Shown piece after piece: positions 34,438 through 43,437 of a DNA stretch of 64,000 bases; within the stretch, counting starts at the first letter, position 1, and the number at the start of each line of letters is the position of its first letter. Location of the stretch: contig NZ_CP126107.1 in the NCBI RefSeq assembly GCF_030123365.1, forward strand, positions 5,383,501 through 5,447,500, given 5' to 3'. The notes below the pieces were generated by a model, which was not told the DNA's origin, made no database searches, and saw only the letters and a program-made list of their open reading frames with translations. This stretch comes from Neobacillus sp. SuZ13. Lineage in GTDB: Bacteria > Bacillota > Bacilli > Bacillales > Cytobacillaceae. The position numbers and the translations under genes are program-made.

Positions 34438-35811
34438 ATGAAAAGTCCTGATGCAACAGGCAATATTGAGATGACGCTGCAAACTCTTTTAAAAATTCTC
34501 GATCATTCCAAAGATGAAATTTTCGTCCTCGACGGCGAAAAGCGGATTCTTTATGTGAACCAGGTCTGTGAGCGCCATTATGGGCTGAAGCCGAGTGATG
34601 TCATCGGCAAATACAATGTCGAATTATTTGAAAAAGGCTACTGGAAACCATCCATTGTGCCGGAAGTATATAAAAGAAAAAAGCCTTGCTACATGAGGCA
34701 GCAGACATATATCGGGGCTGAACTGATGACATCGGCGATTCCAATCTTAAATGACGAGGGTGAAATCGAGCTAGTCGTCATCACATCGACCGAATTACAG
34801 ACATATAAAATGAGCAAAGCAATTGGAACGAGCAGTGAGGCAAAAACCACTCAAGAGGAAGAAGAAACAGGCCAGTTCATTACGAATAGCAGCAAGATCA
34901 ATCGAATCCTGGCTTTTTGCGAAAAAGTGGCGCCAACAGATTCCACGATTTTAATCCAGGGAGAATCAGGAACAGGAAAAGGGGTACTCGCCCAGTACAT
35001 CCACCGGATCAGCAAACGGAAAAGCGGCTCGTTCCTGACGATTAACTGTGCGGCCATTCCGGAAGAGCTGCTCGAATCGGAACTATTCGGCTATTCAAAA
35101 GGGGCATTTACTGGCGCAAATAAAACCGGAAAACCGGGGTTGATCGAAGCTGCAAACGGCGGTACAGTTTTTCTTGATGAAATCGGGGAAATGCCACTCG
35201 CCCTGCAGGCAAAACTTTTACAAGTCATCCAGGATAAACAGTTCATTCCCATCGGCAGCAGCGAAATGAAAAAAGTCGATATCCGTATCATCGCCGCAAC
35301 AAACCGGGACCTAATTGAAATGGTCAATGACAAAAGATTCCGGGAAGATTTATTTTACCGGCTGAATGTGATCGACATCCACCTGCCGCCGCTGCGTGAG
35401 CGTAAAGAGGATATCATTCCGCTTACGTACAACTTTTTGCACCAATTCAATAAAAAATACCAGGACAACAAAGTCATCTCCGAAGAATGCTTGAATCTAT
35501 TAATCCATTATTCGTGGCCGGGAAATGTACGCCAGCTTGAAAACTTGATTGAACGGTTAGTCGTCATTAGCGACTCAATCATCCAGGTAGCCGACTTGCC
35601 GGATATGATCACTGACAACGTTGAACAAGTCACACAGCTCGCTCTCCCCACTTCACTCGATAAAGCGATTGACGAAACGAAGCGGTACTTAATCAGAAGA
35701 GCTTACCAAACTCACAAATCGTCCAGGAAAGTCGCAAAAGACCTTGATATAAGCCAGACGAAAGCATCGAAATTAATCCGGGAGTACTGCGAGGATTTAA
35801 TGAATAACTGA
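34438..35811 (+). CDS. sigma-54-dependent transcriptional activator with PAS domain
   Basis: The 457-residue protein has an N-terminal PAS sensor (about 15-118: FVLDGEKRILYVNQVCERHYG), a central AAA+ sigma-54 interaction domain (about 147-375), and a C-terminal Fis-type helix-turn-helix (RKVAKDLDISQTKASKLIREY). The central domain has Walker A GESGTGKG (175-182), the sigma-54-contacting loop GAFTGA (222-227) and Walker B FLDEIG. It reads divergently from the oxygenase operon, whose promoter is a perfect sigma-54 site, so it almost certainly activates that operon, with the PAS domain sensing substrate. The GAGAGGAT ribosome site fits the ATG. Confidence 0.93.
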   Translation: MKSPDATGNIEMTLQTLLKILDHSKDEIFVLDGEKRILYVNQVCERHYGLKPSDVIGKYNVELFEKGYWKPSIVPEVYKRKKPCYMRQQTYIGAELMTSAIPILNDEGEIELVVITSTELQTYKMSKAIGTSSEAKTTQEEEETGQFITNSSKINRILAFCEKVAPTDSTILIQGESGTGKGVLAQYIHRISKRKSGSFLTINCAAIPEELLESELFGYSKGAFTGANKTGKPGLIEAANGGTVFLDEIGEMPLALQAKLLQVIQDKQFIPIGSSEMKKVDIRIIAATNRDLIEMVNDKRFREDLFYRLNVIDIHLPPLRERKEDIIPLTYNFLHQFNKKYQDNKVISEECLNLLIHYSWPGNVRQLENLIERLVVISDSIIQVADLPDMITDNVEQVTQLALPTSLDKAIDETKRYLIRRAYQTHKSSRKVAKDLDISQTKASKLIREYCEDLMNN

Positions 35812-35847
35812 ACGTCTTGGATTGAAGAATCGAAATAAGCAAATTAA

Positions 35848-35880
35848 AACTCATTTGCAATTCAAAATTGCAAATGAGTT
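35848..35880. terminator. bidirectional terminator between convergent genes
   Basis: AACTCATTTGCAATT (35848-35862) and AATTGCAAATGAGTT (35866-35880) form a 15-bp stem with a 3-base loop between the activator and the endonuclease genes. Confidence 0.75.
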
Positions 35881-35900
35881 TCCAATCAATCACTTTATTT

Positions 35901-36704
35901 TTATATTACAATACTCTCTGCCATCTCTGGAAAATCAATAAATGGGTTCCGATTGCCTTGAAGTTCATGGATTGCTAGGTTGCGATGCTTTTCATAGATC
36001 GAGACCGGAAAGGTTTGATGCCATTTTAGCAATAAAGAGACATTCACTAGTTCTTCTTTTATTGTGTTTGGATAGCGAATTAGGAAATAAAGTGTTGCTC
36101 TGGCAACGATTCCTTTGCCATATTCTGGTTCAAATTTACTTTCTTCCGCCTTGCCGCACCCATCTTTGATTCCTAGAATCCATCCTTCAGGGACATAATC
36201 ATGGAAATCATAGTAAGGATGGTTGCTGCGACTGCTATTGCAGGTGGGTTCGCAGGCAAATAGATGATGCAAGTCTCCTCTCATCGGTTCTTTTTTATCG
36301 AACCATGATTGAGGAACTACATGTTCACAGTTTAATAGATTTTCCGAAAAGCTGCCGATTAACCCTTTTGCTTGCATTTCATTGAGCCGAAGGTCCTCCT
36401 CTATGACAGAAAGTGGATCCATCCCTTTTCCAGAATATAGGCTTTTTAATGAACCGTTTTCCTGCAAATCAACCCAAGGGTACACATAACGGTGCGGGCT
36501 GTAGTTTACCCGATTTGTATGTGTTTTTTCAAGCAATGCATGAAGGCTGTCTGACAGATTAGCATCCGTGAATGAAATGCTCTGATAGAATTGATTCCTA
36601 ACTTCCTTATCTTTCTTTTCATCATAATAGGGTCTTTCTTTATAATATAAAAAGTCTGACTTGGCTGTTTCCCATTCACTGTAAAACAAATCTAGCTTTT
36701 CCAT
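35901..36704 (-). CDS. endonuclease I family (EndA/Bsn-like) HNH nuclease
   Basis: The 267-residue protein has the endonuclease I signature: NCEHVVPQSWF, then MRGDLHHLFACEPTCNSSRSNHPYYDF, carrying the beta-beta-alpha-metal His and metal-binding Asn residues. No signal peptide is visible, unlike secreted relatives such as Bsn. Its ATG overlaps the protease stop as TAATG, so the nuclease is made together with the intracellular protease. A role in breaking down nucleic acid alongside cell protein in starving or sporulating cells is an inference. Confidence 0.88.
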   Translation of the reverse strand: MEKLDLFYSEWETAKSDFLYYKERPYYDEKKDKEVRNQFYQSISFTDANLSDSLHALLEKTHTNRVNYSPHRYVYPWVDLQENGSLKSLYSGKGMDPLSVIEEDLRLNEMQAKGLIGSFSENLLNCEHVVPQSWFDKKEPMRGDLHHLFACEPTCNSSRSNHPYYDFHDYVPEGWILGIKDGCGKAEESKFEPEYGKGIVARATLYFLIRYPNTIKEELVNVSLLLKWHQTFPVSIYEKHRNLAIHELQGNRNPFIDFPEMAESIVI

Positions 36705-37666
36705 TATATTTTCAACGCTTGAGCAGATAATTTTTTGCTGAACACATCCGATAAGTAGTCCTCTGCAGTTAAGTACAGCAAACCGTTGCCTTCGAGTTTT
36801 GGCGAGTTTCCTAGAGGAACCGTTCTCTTGATTAATTGGGCATACAACTCAAATTCGGTTAGATTTCGCTCAAATTTTTTGTTGACCATATCTTTTATTA
36901 GGGCAAGTGCACCGGATATATGCGGTGTGGCCATCGAAGTTCCGCTCAAGATTGCATAACTACCGTTTAAATACGTGGATAGGATTTCTTCACCAGGACC
37001 TACTAAGTCGACTTCATTATTCGAATTTGAAAATTCAGAAGAACGGCGTTGCAGATTAATGGCTCCGACACTGATGACTTCATTGTAGCTGCCAGGATAG
37101 GCGAATTCATCTGAAGAATCCTGTCCATCTCCCTCATTACCAGCAGCACAAACGACAAGAATTTGCTTAGCGATTGCGTTTTGAATCGCTTGATGCAACT
37201 CAGGTACATCCTCAGAACCGCCGAGGCTCATCGAAATGATATCCGCCTTTTGTTCAACGGCATAGTTAATTCCATTTATGATCCAGTCGTATTGCCCTGA
37301 TCCATTTTTATTAAGCACTTTTAATATCAATAAACTTGCTTCAGGGGCAACACCAATGACTCCTGTACCATTTTGGACGGCAGCAATGGTGCCAGCCACA
37401 TGGGTTCCATGGCCATTATAGTCTGTGTATACATCAGGATTTCCATTATCATCATCCGTGAAATTCCGTCCGCCGATTATTTGCTCACTCAAATCAGGAT
37501 GGGTGACATCGCAGCCTGTGTCCAAGATCGCAACCGTGATTCCCTTACCTTTCGATTTCTCCCAGATTTTTGGAGCTGCAATAAGCTCAATCCCTTTTGG
37601 CACCTCAGACACTACTTCGACCTTTTGATTCACTTGATACGGAATTAATTGTAATCTTCTCTCCAT
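36704..37666 (-). CDS. isp: intracellular serine protease (subtilisin family S8, ISP)
   Basis: The 320-residue subtilisin has the catalytic triad in VAILDTGCD, NGHGTHVAGTIA and SGTSMATPHISGA. It lacks a signal peptide and carries the short N-terminal extension with the LIPY motif (LQLIPYQ), the inhibitory pro-segment typical of intracellular subtilisins. ATG 37666 has a strong GGAGGG site; an in-frame upstream start adds 17 atypical residues. It is the first gene of a two-gene operon with the endonuclease. Confidence 0.93.
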   Translation of the reverse strand: MERRLQLIPYQVNQKVEVVSEVPKGIELIAAPKIWEKSKGKGITVAILDTGCDVTHPDLSEQIIGGRNFTDDDNGNPDVYTDYNGHGTHVAGTIAAVQNGTGVIGVAPEASLLILKVLNKNGSGQYDWIINGINYAVEQKADIISMSLGGSEDVPELHQAIQNAIAKQILVVCAAGNEGDGQDSSDEFAYPGSYNEVISVGAINLQRRSSEFSNSNNEVDLVGPGEEILSTYLNGSYAILSGTSMATPHISGALALIKDMVNKKFERNLTEFELYAQLIKRTVPLGNSPKLEGNGLLYLTAEDYLSDVFSKKLSAQALKI

Positions 37667-37838
37667 TCGTATCCCTCCTGACAGAATTATTTTCTGTATA
37701 TTCTTGGGAGTTATCAATAGTTTAACAATTCAGAATCTATTAAAACAGTTACTTTAGTTGCATTTTTTCGAACTAACGTTCCTATTCTCGTTCTCTAAAA
37801 GCACAGTTATCTGTATCGAATATATGTAAATTTATTTA

Positions 37839-37876
37839 AAAACGACTCTCAAGGATAAAATAGAGAGTCGTTTTTT
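37839..37876. terminator. bidirectional terminator in the 37.7-38.0 kb gap
   Basis: AAAACGACTCTC (37839-37850) pairs with GAGAGTCGTTTT (37863-37874), with T runs on both exits. It ends transcription of the SurA_N lipoprotein gene. The rest of the 360-base gap must hold the isp promoter; nothing else was recognised. Confidence 0.85.
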
Positions 37877-38025
37877 GCTATAGATATATATTTATTCCCG
37901 TCGATTTCACATAAATTCCGACTGAACGAACCAGAAATGAATCAGATGAAAAATGAACAGCTTAAATGAATTGCAAATAAAAAAGCCGCTGCACAATCAT
38001 TGTAGGATGAGGAAGGTGGAGGTTC

Positions 38026-38793
38026 TTAGATTTTAATGTCAACTTTAGCATTTTTCTTAAGTTCTTCTACTAGTTTAGTGAGCTGTTTTTGTTGTTGTTG
38101 TTGTTCAAGTTGTTGCTTAATTTGCGATTTTACTTCTTCAAGCTTAGGAAGTTTCTGACCTCCGGCATCTCCTTGCTTGGCAGATTGATCATAATAGGCT
38201 TGAATTTCTTCATCCGTTACTTCTTTTACTGGTATTTCTTTCGCCATGTACTTCATGTATTGGATATTCTCAGCAGTTTTAGATTTTAGGGTCGTCATAT
38301 CCAAACCAGCTAGTTTCATAGCATCTTCAAATTTGTTATCACCTTTATACGATTCTTTCATTTTGGCTAATTGTTTTTCAACTTCGTCATCTGATGCTTG
38401 GTACCCTTTTTTATCTGCTTCTTGAAGAATCAACGTTTGTCCAACTAAGCTATCGATAGTTTGTTCTTTCACTTGTTTGGCTGCTTCTTCAGAAGTAGGA
38501 TCTTGTCCAATTTGTTGCATTTGCATTTGTAGAGAAGATAACACCATATTATAGTCACTACCTAAAACCTTTTCATCATTGATGATAGCAACGGTTTTCA
38601 TGTCGTCTATTTTTTGCTTATCCAGCTTCTTCTGCAATTCTTTCATCTGTTTCTCTTGATCTTGTTGCTCGGTTTGAGCAGTTTTAGTTTGCTCCTTACT
38701 ATTATTGGATTGTGCACCTTTATCATTTGAACCACAAGCTGTTAAAGTAATAGCCATGATTCCTGCAATAAGAGGAAATATAATTTTCTTCAT
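38026..38793 (-). CDS. SurA_N-type chaperone-like lipoprotein
   Basis: The 255-residue product has a lipoprotein signal ending LTAC (Cys20), a Gln/Lys-rich linker, and a helical SurA N-terminal-like chaperone region: VAIINDEKVLGSDYNMVLSSL, then TIDSLVGQTLILQEADKKGYQASDDEVEKQLA. The parvulin isomerase domain of PrsA is absent and the tail is a Gln-rich coiled coil, encoded by a CAA/CAG repeat. It is probably an extracytoplasmic folding factor without isomerase activity. AAGGAGAAGG precedes the ATG. YpuA lies directly upstream on the same strand. Confidence 0.82.
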   Translation of the reverse strand: MKKIIFPLIAGIMAITLTACGSNDKGAQSNNSKEQTKTAQTEQQDQEKQMKELQKKLDKQKIDDMKTVAIINDEKVLGSDYNMVLSSLQMQMQQIGQDPTSEEAAKQVKEQTIDSLVGQTLILQEADKKGYQASDDEVEKQLAKMKESYKGDNKFEDAMKLAGLDMTTLKSKTAENIQYMKYMAKEIPVKEVTDEEIQAYYDQSAKQGDAGGQKLPKLEEVKSQIKQQLEQQQQQKQLTKLVEELKKNAKVDIKI

Positions 38794-38864
38794 GATCCTT
38801 CTCCTTTCGTTTTTCCTAAATCAAAAAATTTTATTTTATTAGTTTGCAATATCAACCTTTTTCA

Positions 38865-39734
38865 TTAAGCAAAGAGGACGTCAATCTCATCAAGTAAGCG
38901 ATTTAAGAAATCTTGCAACTTATGTAAAAATGACTGTCCCTCATCAGATTCCAAAAATGCCGAGACTTTTTCTGTCGTAACCCTTAATTGTTCTTTTACT
39001 TGGTTCCAGTCAATATCCATAGCGTTCAGTTTGTTGAAGAAGTCTACTAACATATCTAACTCTGCATCTGTTAAAGTAATCCCCTGCTCCGTGGCAACTT
39101 GTTCAATTAATGTACGCAAGTCAGCTTCTGTTTTCGGTTCATTCTTGGCGATTTCATCCTTAACTTTTCCCATAAGAGCAGCAGCATTGTCCGCTCCAAT
39201 GGAATCACCTAACTGTGCAGTTTTTACCATTTCTTCATTCGCCGCTTTTTTGATTTCTTCAGGAATTTCTTCATTAGTTGTCGTTTCATAAGCTTTCATA
39301 ATTCCTGTCAAAGCTGCTGTACCTGTAACAGAAAACGGAGCGGCAATTTTAATCGTTGCATCCTTTACACCCGCTGTAGTCAGGGCATTTCTATACATTT
39401 CATCCGTAACCCATGTAATATTATTCGTTTGAACATTTAACCCGGAATCTTTGGCACCAGTTGTGATGCTCGCTGATGAAATAGCAATGGAACCAATTTG
39501 TGCCTTAGGTATAGACTCCCCTAAATAATCATGCTCTTCTTTATTGGATACGGTAATAATTTGTGCGTTTTCCGATACTGCTAACTCTGCTAGCATTTCA
39601 TTTTTTTGCTGTTTGGTTAGGTCTTCTCCTAATGTAACAATGACATCTCCTTCTGCTACGTCTGCAAAGCTGACAGATGGAACAGAGAAAAGCATCGTCA
39701 TCGCAAGAAACATTGCTTGAAATTTTCGTTTCAA
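38865..39734 (-). CDS. ypuA: secreted DUF1002 protein (YpuA-like)
   Basis: The 289-residue product has a signal peptide (MFLAMTMLFSVPSVSFA) followed by the DUF1002 pattern: VIVTLGEDLTKQQKNEMLAEL, YLGESIPKAQIGSIAISSASIT and ITWVTDEMYRNALTTAGVKDATIKIAAPFSVTG. B. subtilis YpuA is the known relative; its function is unclear though linked to the envelope. A TTG at 39734 follows GGAGG with correct spacing, giving a normal signal peptide; the ATG 20 codons upstream does not. Confidence 0.85.
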   Translation of the reverse strand: MKRKFQAMFLAMTMLFSVPSVSFADVAEGDVIVTLGEDLTKQQKNEMLAELAVSENAQIITVSNKEEHDYLGESIPKAQIGSIAISSASITTGAKDSGLNVQTNNITWVTDEMYRNALTTAGVKDATIKIAAPFSVTGTAALTGIMKAYETTTNEEIPEEIKKAANEEMVKTAQLGDSIGADNAAALMGKVKDEIAKNEPKTEADLRTLIEQVATEQGITLTDAELDMLVDFFNKLNAMDIDWNQVKEQLRVTTEKVSAFLESDEGQSFLHKLQDFLNRLLDEIDVLFA

Positions 39735-40079
39735 AAAAAAACCTCCTTTTATCCATTCAACCATTCCATATAAGAATGGGTAATGTTTTGCCACTTATAT
39801 TTAATATCCAAAAAAATACTTTCTGAAAAGGTGGCTTTGCCTCATCTTAACATAGAGGTTTGGGATTACATTTAAAGAATGGGTAACATTCTTGCTAATT
39901 ATATTAAGATTCTTACATGAGGGATAAAAATGTTACAAACCATTACAGTAAACCTCAAAAATCCAAATTCCAGTTGAACAGAATTCCGTTATCCATCTCT
40001 TAAGTAATCATTAAAAGAACTTTAAGCATGCCAAAAAGGCTTCACTAAGTGCGAAGCCTTTTTGTTAGCAGTATTAATG
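39735..40079. other. intergenic stretch with permease terminator
   Basis: A hairpin AAAAAGGCTTC/GAAGCCTTTTT at 40033-40063 terminates the permease gene on the minus strand. The remainder is AT-rich promoter sequence for ypuA with no recognised operator. Confidence 0.7.
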
Positions 40080-41603
40080 TTAATCAATTGTCTGATCGAA
40101 ATTAGATATGGGCCTCTCTTCAAAAGAACATTCCTTTAGTGGAACGACCTTCGTTTTATGAACGAGTTTATACCCGAGCCATAATGCCAAAAAGATCGGT
40201 AAACCAATATAAGACACGGCTACTCCATACCAATCAATCTCACTAGTTATAAAAGCTTGATAATTTTGGCCAAAAATCACAAAGACACACATTGCAAAAG
40301 CGAGAATTGGACCGAACGGGAACCATTTCGCTTTAAATTTCAAATCGTTCAAGTCCCTGCCCTGGGCCATATATGCTTTTCTAAAACGGTAGTGGCTGAC
40401 TGCAATTCCAACCCATGCAATAAATCCAGTTAAGCCTGACGCATTTAATAACCATGTATACACTTGATCTCCAAATATGGAAGTTAAAAAGGCCAAACCT
40501 CCGATAATCGTCGTCATGACTAGGGCATTCATCGGAATCCCGCGATCATTTATATTTTGTAAAAACTTAGGTGCCTGACCATCCTTTGCCATGGACCAAA
40601 GCATGCGTGTCGATGCATATAAACCGGAACTTCCTGCCGATAAGACCGATGTCAAAATAACTGCATTCATCACAGATGCCGCAAATGCAATGCCCACTTT
40701 ATTAAATACAAGGGTAAAAGGGCTGACAGCGATGCTGTCGACATCCCTGCCTAACAGGTTTGGACTTGTATAAGGAATGATAAGACCAATGACAGCAATG
40801 GCAACGATATAGAATAGAAGAATCCGCCAAAATACTTGTCGAATCGCCTTTGGTACGTTTTTCTCCGGCTCTTCACTTTCTCCTGCAGCGATCCCCACGA
40901 GTTCCGTTCCTTGAAAGGAAAAACCTGCAATGAAAAAAATACTTAAAATGGACATAAGGCCGCCATGAACCGGAGCATCTCCTAAAGTAAAGTTTTTAAA
41001 CCCGATAAACTGTCCACCCAGAATACCGAAAATGGTGAGCAAACCGACTCCAATGAAAACAATGACTGTCACTACTTTTATTAAGGAGAACCAATACTCT
41101 GATTCTCCGTAACTTTTAACCGACAATGCATTCAATAAAAAGATTAGTCCTAAAAACAGTGCACTCCACACGATGCTCGGTACATCCGGAAACCAGAACT
41201 TCATAATAATTGCTGATGCAGCGATTTCAACCGCCAGGGTAACCGCCCAGTTGAACCAATAATTCCAACCAAGTGCAAAACCAAAGGCCGGATCGACAAA
41301 ACGGCTGCCATAGGTTGAAAACGATCCCGAAATCGGCATTAAGGTAGCCATTTCTCCAAGACTTGTCATCAAAAAGTAGACCATGATGCCGATGGCTCCA
41401 TAAGCGATTAACGCTCCACCAGGTCCAGCTGTTTGAATGGACGCCCCTGTCGCTAAAAATAACCCTGTCCCGATTGATCCTCCAATAGCAATCATCGTCA
41501 TGTGACGTGCCTTTAGTTTGCGTTGAATATGCCCTTTACTTTCTCTGCCATTCTGATATTTCTGATTATTTCGGTCATTAGTATAGCTTTTGATTGCTCC
41601 CAT
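40080..41603 (-). CDS. amino acid permease, LysP-like (AAT family)
   Basis: The 507-residue protein has 12 helices and the APC signatures AIGGSIGTGLFLATGASIQTAGPGGAL and FSFQGTELVGIAAGESEEPEKNVPKAIRQVFWRI, which resemble the lysine permease LysP. Its start lies 26 bases inside the flavoprotein gene, so it is coupled to that operon. Lysine import would suit the KamA pathway upstream, but another basic amino acid or amine is possible. It is the last gene of the long minus-strand block. Confidence 0.82.
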   Translation of the reverse strand: MGAIKSYTNDRNNQKYQNGRESKGHIQRKLKARHMTMIAIGGSIGTGLFLATGASIQTAGPGGALIAYGAIGIMVYFLMTSLGEMATLMPISGSFSTYGSRFVDPAFGFALGWNYWFNWAVTLAVEIAASAIIMKFWFPDVPSIVWSALFLGLIFLLNALSVKSYGESEYWFSLIKVVTVIVFIGVGLLTIFGILGGQFIGFKNFTLGDAPVHGGLMSILSIFFIAGFSFQGTELVGIAAGESEEPEKNVPKAIRQVFWRILLFYIVAIAVIGLIIPYTSPNLLGRDVDSIAVSPFTLVFNKVGIAFAASVMNAVILTSVLSAGSSGLYASTRMLWSMAKDGQAPKFLQNINDRGIPMNALVMTTIIGGLAFLTSIFGDQVYTWLLNASGLTGFIAWVGIAVSHYRFRKAYMAQGRDLNDLKFKAKWFPFGPILAFAMCVFVIFGQNYQAFITSEIDWYGVAVSYIGLPIFLALWLGYKLVHKTKVVPLKECSFEERPISNFDQTID

Positions 41604-42840
41604 TCTTGTCCTCCCGACTCACGTCTTTAATTAATGTTTTCCATAGATCATCCAGGTGCTCTCTTGCTTCTGAAACTTTGGGATGGAATTGAATATCGGA
41701 TAATTTTCTACTATGTTCCACAAAAGAGAGCGCTTCCTCCATATCTGCTATTTTAAGGTTGCCAATCCTCAATTTATTACAAATAGATTTACCTGCTAAT
41801 GCTCCCTGTGCCATAGCTACTTTTGCCCCTTCTATTCCGGTAATATTGCCAGCAACGAAGAGATTAGGAACTGTTGTTTCGAGCTCTTTATTATGTAATG
41901 GTACCGTTCCTGATAATCCTTCCAACGTAACAAACTTACACCCAGCCGTAGCAGCTAGCTCATATAAAGGGCTAAGACCTCCTGAAATACAGACTGTATC
42001 TGCTTGGATAACCTTTTGTTCTCCAATTGGGTTACCATTAACGTCAATCTTAGTAATGGTCACACTTTCAACCTCATGTGTCCCATTGATCGAAAGGATG
42101 GTGCGCCTTAAGTGAATCGGAATGCCCCACATCTTTATTCCCATAGGAGGGTAAAATTGGGCAGCAAGCTTTCGCCCTGTTTTAGATTTTAATAACTTAC
42201 CCGTAAGTCTAATCATTTTAGAAGAAGCAAAATCTGTCATCTCGTTTAAAGTTTCTAGATGTAAAAGCGGGGAAGCATAATTGGAGAATGGGCTATGCGG
42301 AAGCATGTAAATTCCTTCTACATCCGCCCCTGCTAGCTTCATAGAACGTGCAATCGATAGTGATAAAATATCAATCCCAGCAACAATTACTTTTTTTCCA
42401 GGCAATACCTGATATACATTCGTCATAACTTGGGCTGCACCAATAGCTAGCACACCTGGCAATGTCCAACCAGGGATAGGCATTGGCTTTTCAACCGCCC
42501 CAGTAGCTAGTAATACACAATCTGCTTGAATTTCCATTCCTGTATCATTCTGGACCAGATCAGAAATGTGCACCTTCCATCCTGGTTCCATGCCCCAAAC
42601 CTGCTTCTCAGATAGAATGCAAACGTTGGCAGCTAGGGCCTTTTGTTTTAACTCTTGCGCCAATTCAAATCCCTTCCACCAGTTAGAATGGTTCCCCTCT
42701 TGATGCAGCTGACCTAGTAATTTTCCTCCAGGTGTTGGATGATCATCGATAACCACGACATTACCGCCTCTTGATCCAATCTCAATGGCCGCAGATAAAC
42801 CAGCAGGACCTCCGCCTACAACTACCACATCAACCTTCAT
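41578..42840 (-). CDS. FAD/NAD(P)-binding oxidoreductase subunit (HcnB/opine oxidase A-like)
   Basis: The 420-residue flavoprotein has an N-terminal FAD motif VVVGGGPAGLSAAIEIGSRGG, a second nucleotide-binding region (GKKVIVAGIDILSLSIARSMKLAG) and LFVAGNITGIEGAKVAMAQGALAG near the end. It follows HcnB, opine oxidase A and D-hydroxyproline dehydrogenase alpha subunits, but the BFD-like iron-sulfur domain usually fused at their C-terminus is a separate upstream gene here. With the next three genes it should form a membrane-linked amino acid or imino acid dehydrogenase. Confidence 0.82.
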   Translation of the reverse strand: MKVDVVVVGGGPAGLSAAIEIGSRGGNVVVIDDHPTPGGKLLGQLHQEGNHSNWWKGFELAQELKQKALAANVCILSEKQVWGMEPGWKVHISDLVQNDTGMEIQADCVLLATGAVEKPMPIPGWTLPGVLAIGAAQVMTNVYQVLPGKKVIVAGIDILSLSIARSMKLAGADVEGIYMLPHSPFSNYASPLLHLETLNEMTDFASSKMIRLTGKLLKSKTGRKLAAQFYPPMGIKMWGIPIHLRRTILSINGTHEVESVTITKIDVNGNPIGEQKVIQADTVCISGGLSPLYELAATAGCKFVTLEGLSGTVPLHNKELETTVPNLFVAGNITGIEGAKVAMAQGALAGKSICNKLRIGNLKIADMEEALSFVEHSRKLSDIQFHPKVSEAREHLDDLWKTLIKDVSREDKNGSNQKLY

Positions 42841-43162
42841 TTCCTCCCCCCTTTCTTGCTAAGTCCATTTCATTAAACGATTCTTTAGAAAAATAGTGAT
42901 CCCCGTCTGTAACGCGCGTCGTACAGGCTTTGAGTAACCCTATTTTCGGATGATAGATTCTACATTCATAGCACTGGCCGATTCCACAATACATGCCTCT
43001 AGGTTCATGATTCTTTTCACTATTTCTTAACGTCTTAACTCCATTCGCCCATAGAGCAATAGCTATTGTTTCTCCCTCTCTAGCTTGATACAATTTATGA
43101 TTAAAAGAAAACGAGATGGTTTTTGTCGAGCGGGAGGGAAGGATAGGATGCTGAATCCTCAT
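42830..43162 (-). CDS. 2Fe-2S ferredoxin-like subunit (HcnA-like)
   Basis: The 110-residue protein has the plant-type ferredoxin cysteine set of HcnA and opine oxidase gamma subunits: MYCGIGQCYECRI, then LLKACTTRV. It starts inside the end of the BFD gene (ATGA-type overlap) and overlaps the next flavoprotein by 11 bases, so the subunits are tightly coupled. It would carry electrons between the two flavoprotein subunits. Confidence 0.85.
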   Translation of the reverse strand: MRIQHPILPSRSTKTISFSFNHKLYQAREGETIAIALWANGVKTLRNSEKNHEPRGMYCGIGQCYECRIYHPKIGLLKACTTRVTDGDHYFSKESFNEMDLARKGGGNEG

Positions 43163-43437
43163 ATCGAATTCTCCTTTTTCACTATTTTGGCTAAGGAAAC
43201 AGGACGAACTGGCTGATGAAAGGTTAGTTGACTTGGGCTATGAACACTTTCCTTATGATTGTCTGGCAGCAATGCCTTCAATAATGGTCTGCATAACCTG
43301 CCCTGGCATATTCCCATCCCCGCACGGGTGGACATTTTCACTTCCTGACTATTTGAGGGTCCGGCAGCGATGGCATCTTGAATATCTTCTATTGAAACTT
43401 CTTCACAACGACAGATGATGAAAGAATGGTTACACAT
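43159..43437 (-). CDS. stand-alone BFD-like [2Fe-2S] domain protein
   Basis: The 92-residue protein has the bacterioferritin-associated-ferredoxin fold: IICRCEEVSIEDIQDAIAAG, then GMGICQGRLCRPLL, giving the four cysteines C-x-C and C-x4-C. In HcnB and OoxA this domain is normally part of the FAD subunit; here it is an independent gene overlapping both neighbours. It is probably an electron-transfer subunit of the same complex. Confidence 0.82.
   Translation of the reverse strand: MCNHSFIICRCEEVSIEDIQDAIAAGPSNSQEVKMSTRAGMGICQGRLCRPLLKALLPDNHKESVHSPSQLTFHQPVRPVSLAKIVKKENSI

Noticed and set aside
38080..38125. Trinucleotide TTG repeat tract
   Set aside because: It encodes the Gln-rich coiled-coil tail of the SurA_N lipoprotein and needs no other explanation, although its length could vary between strains.
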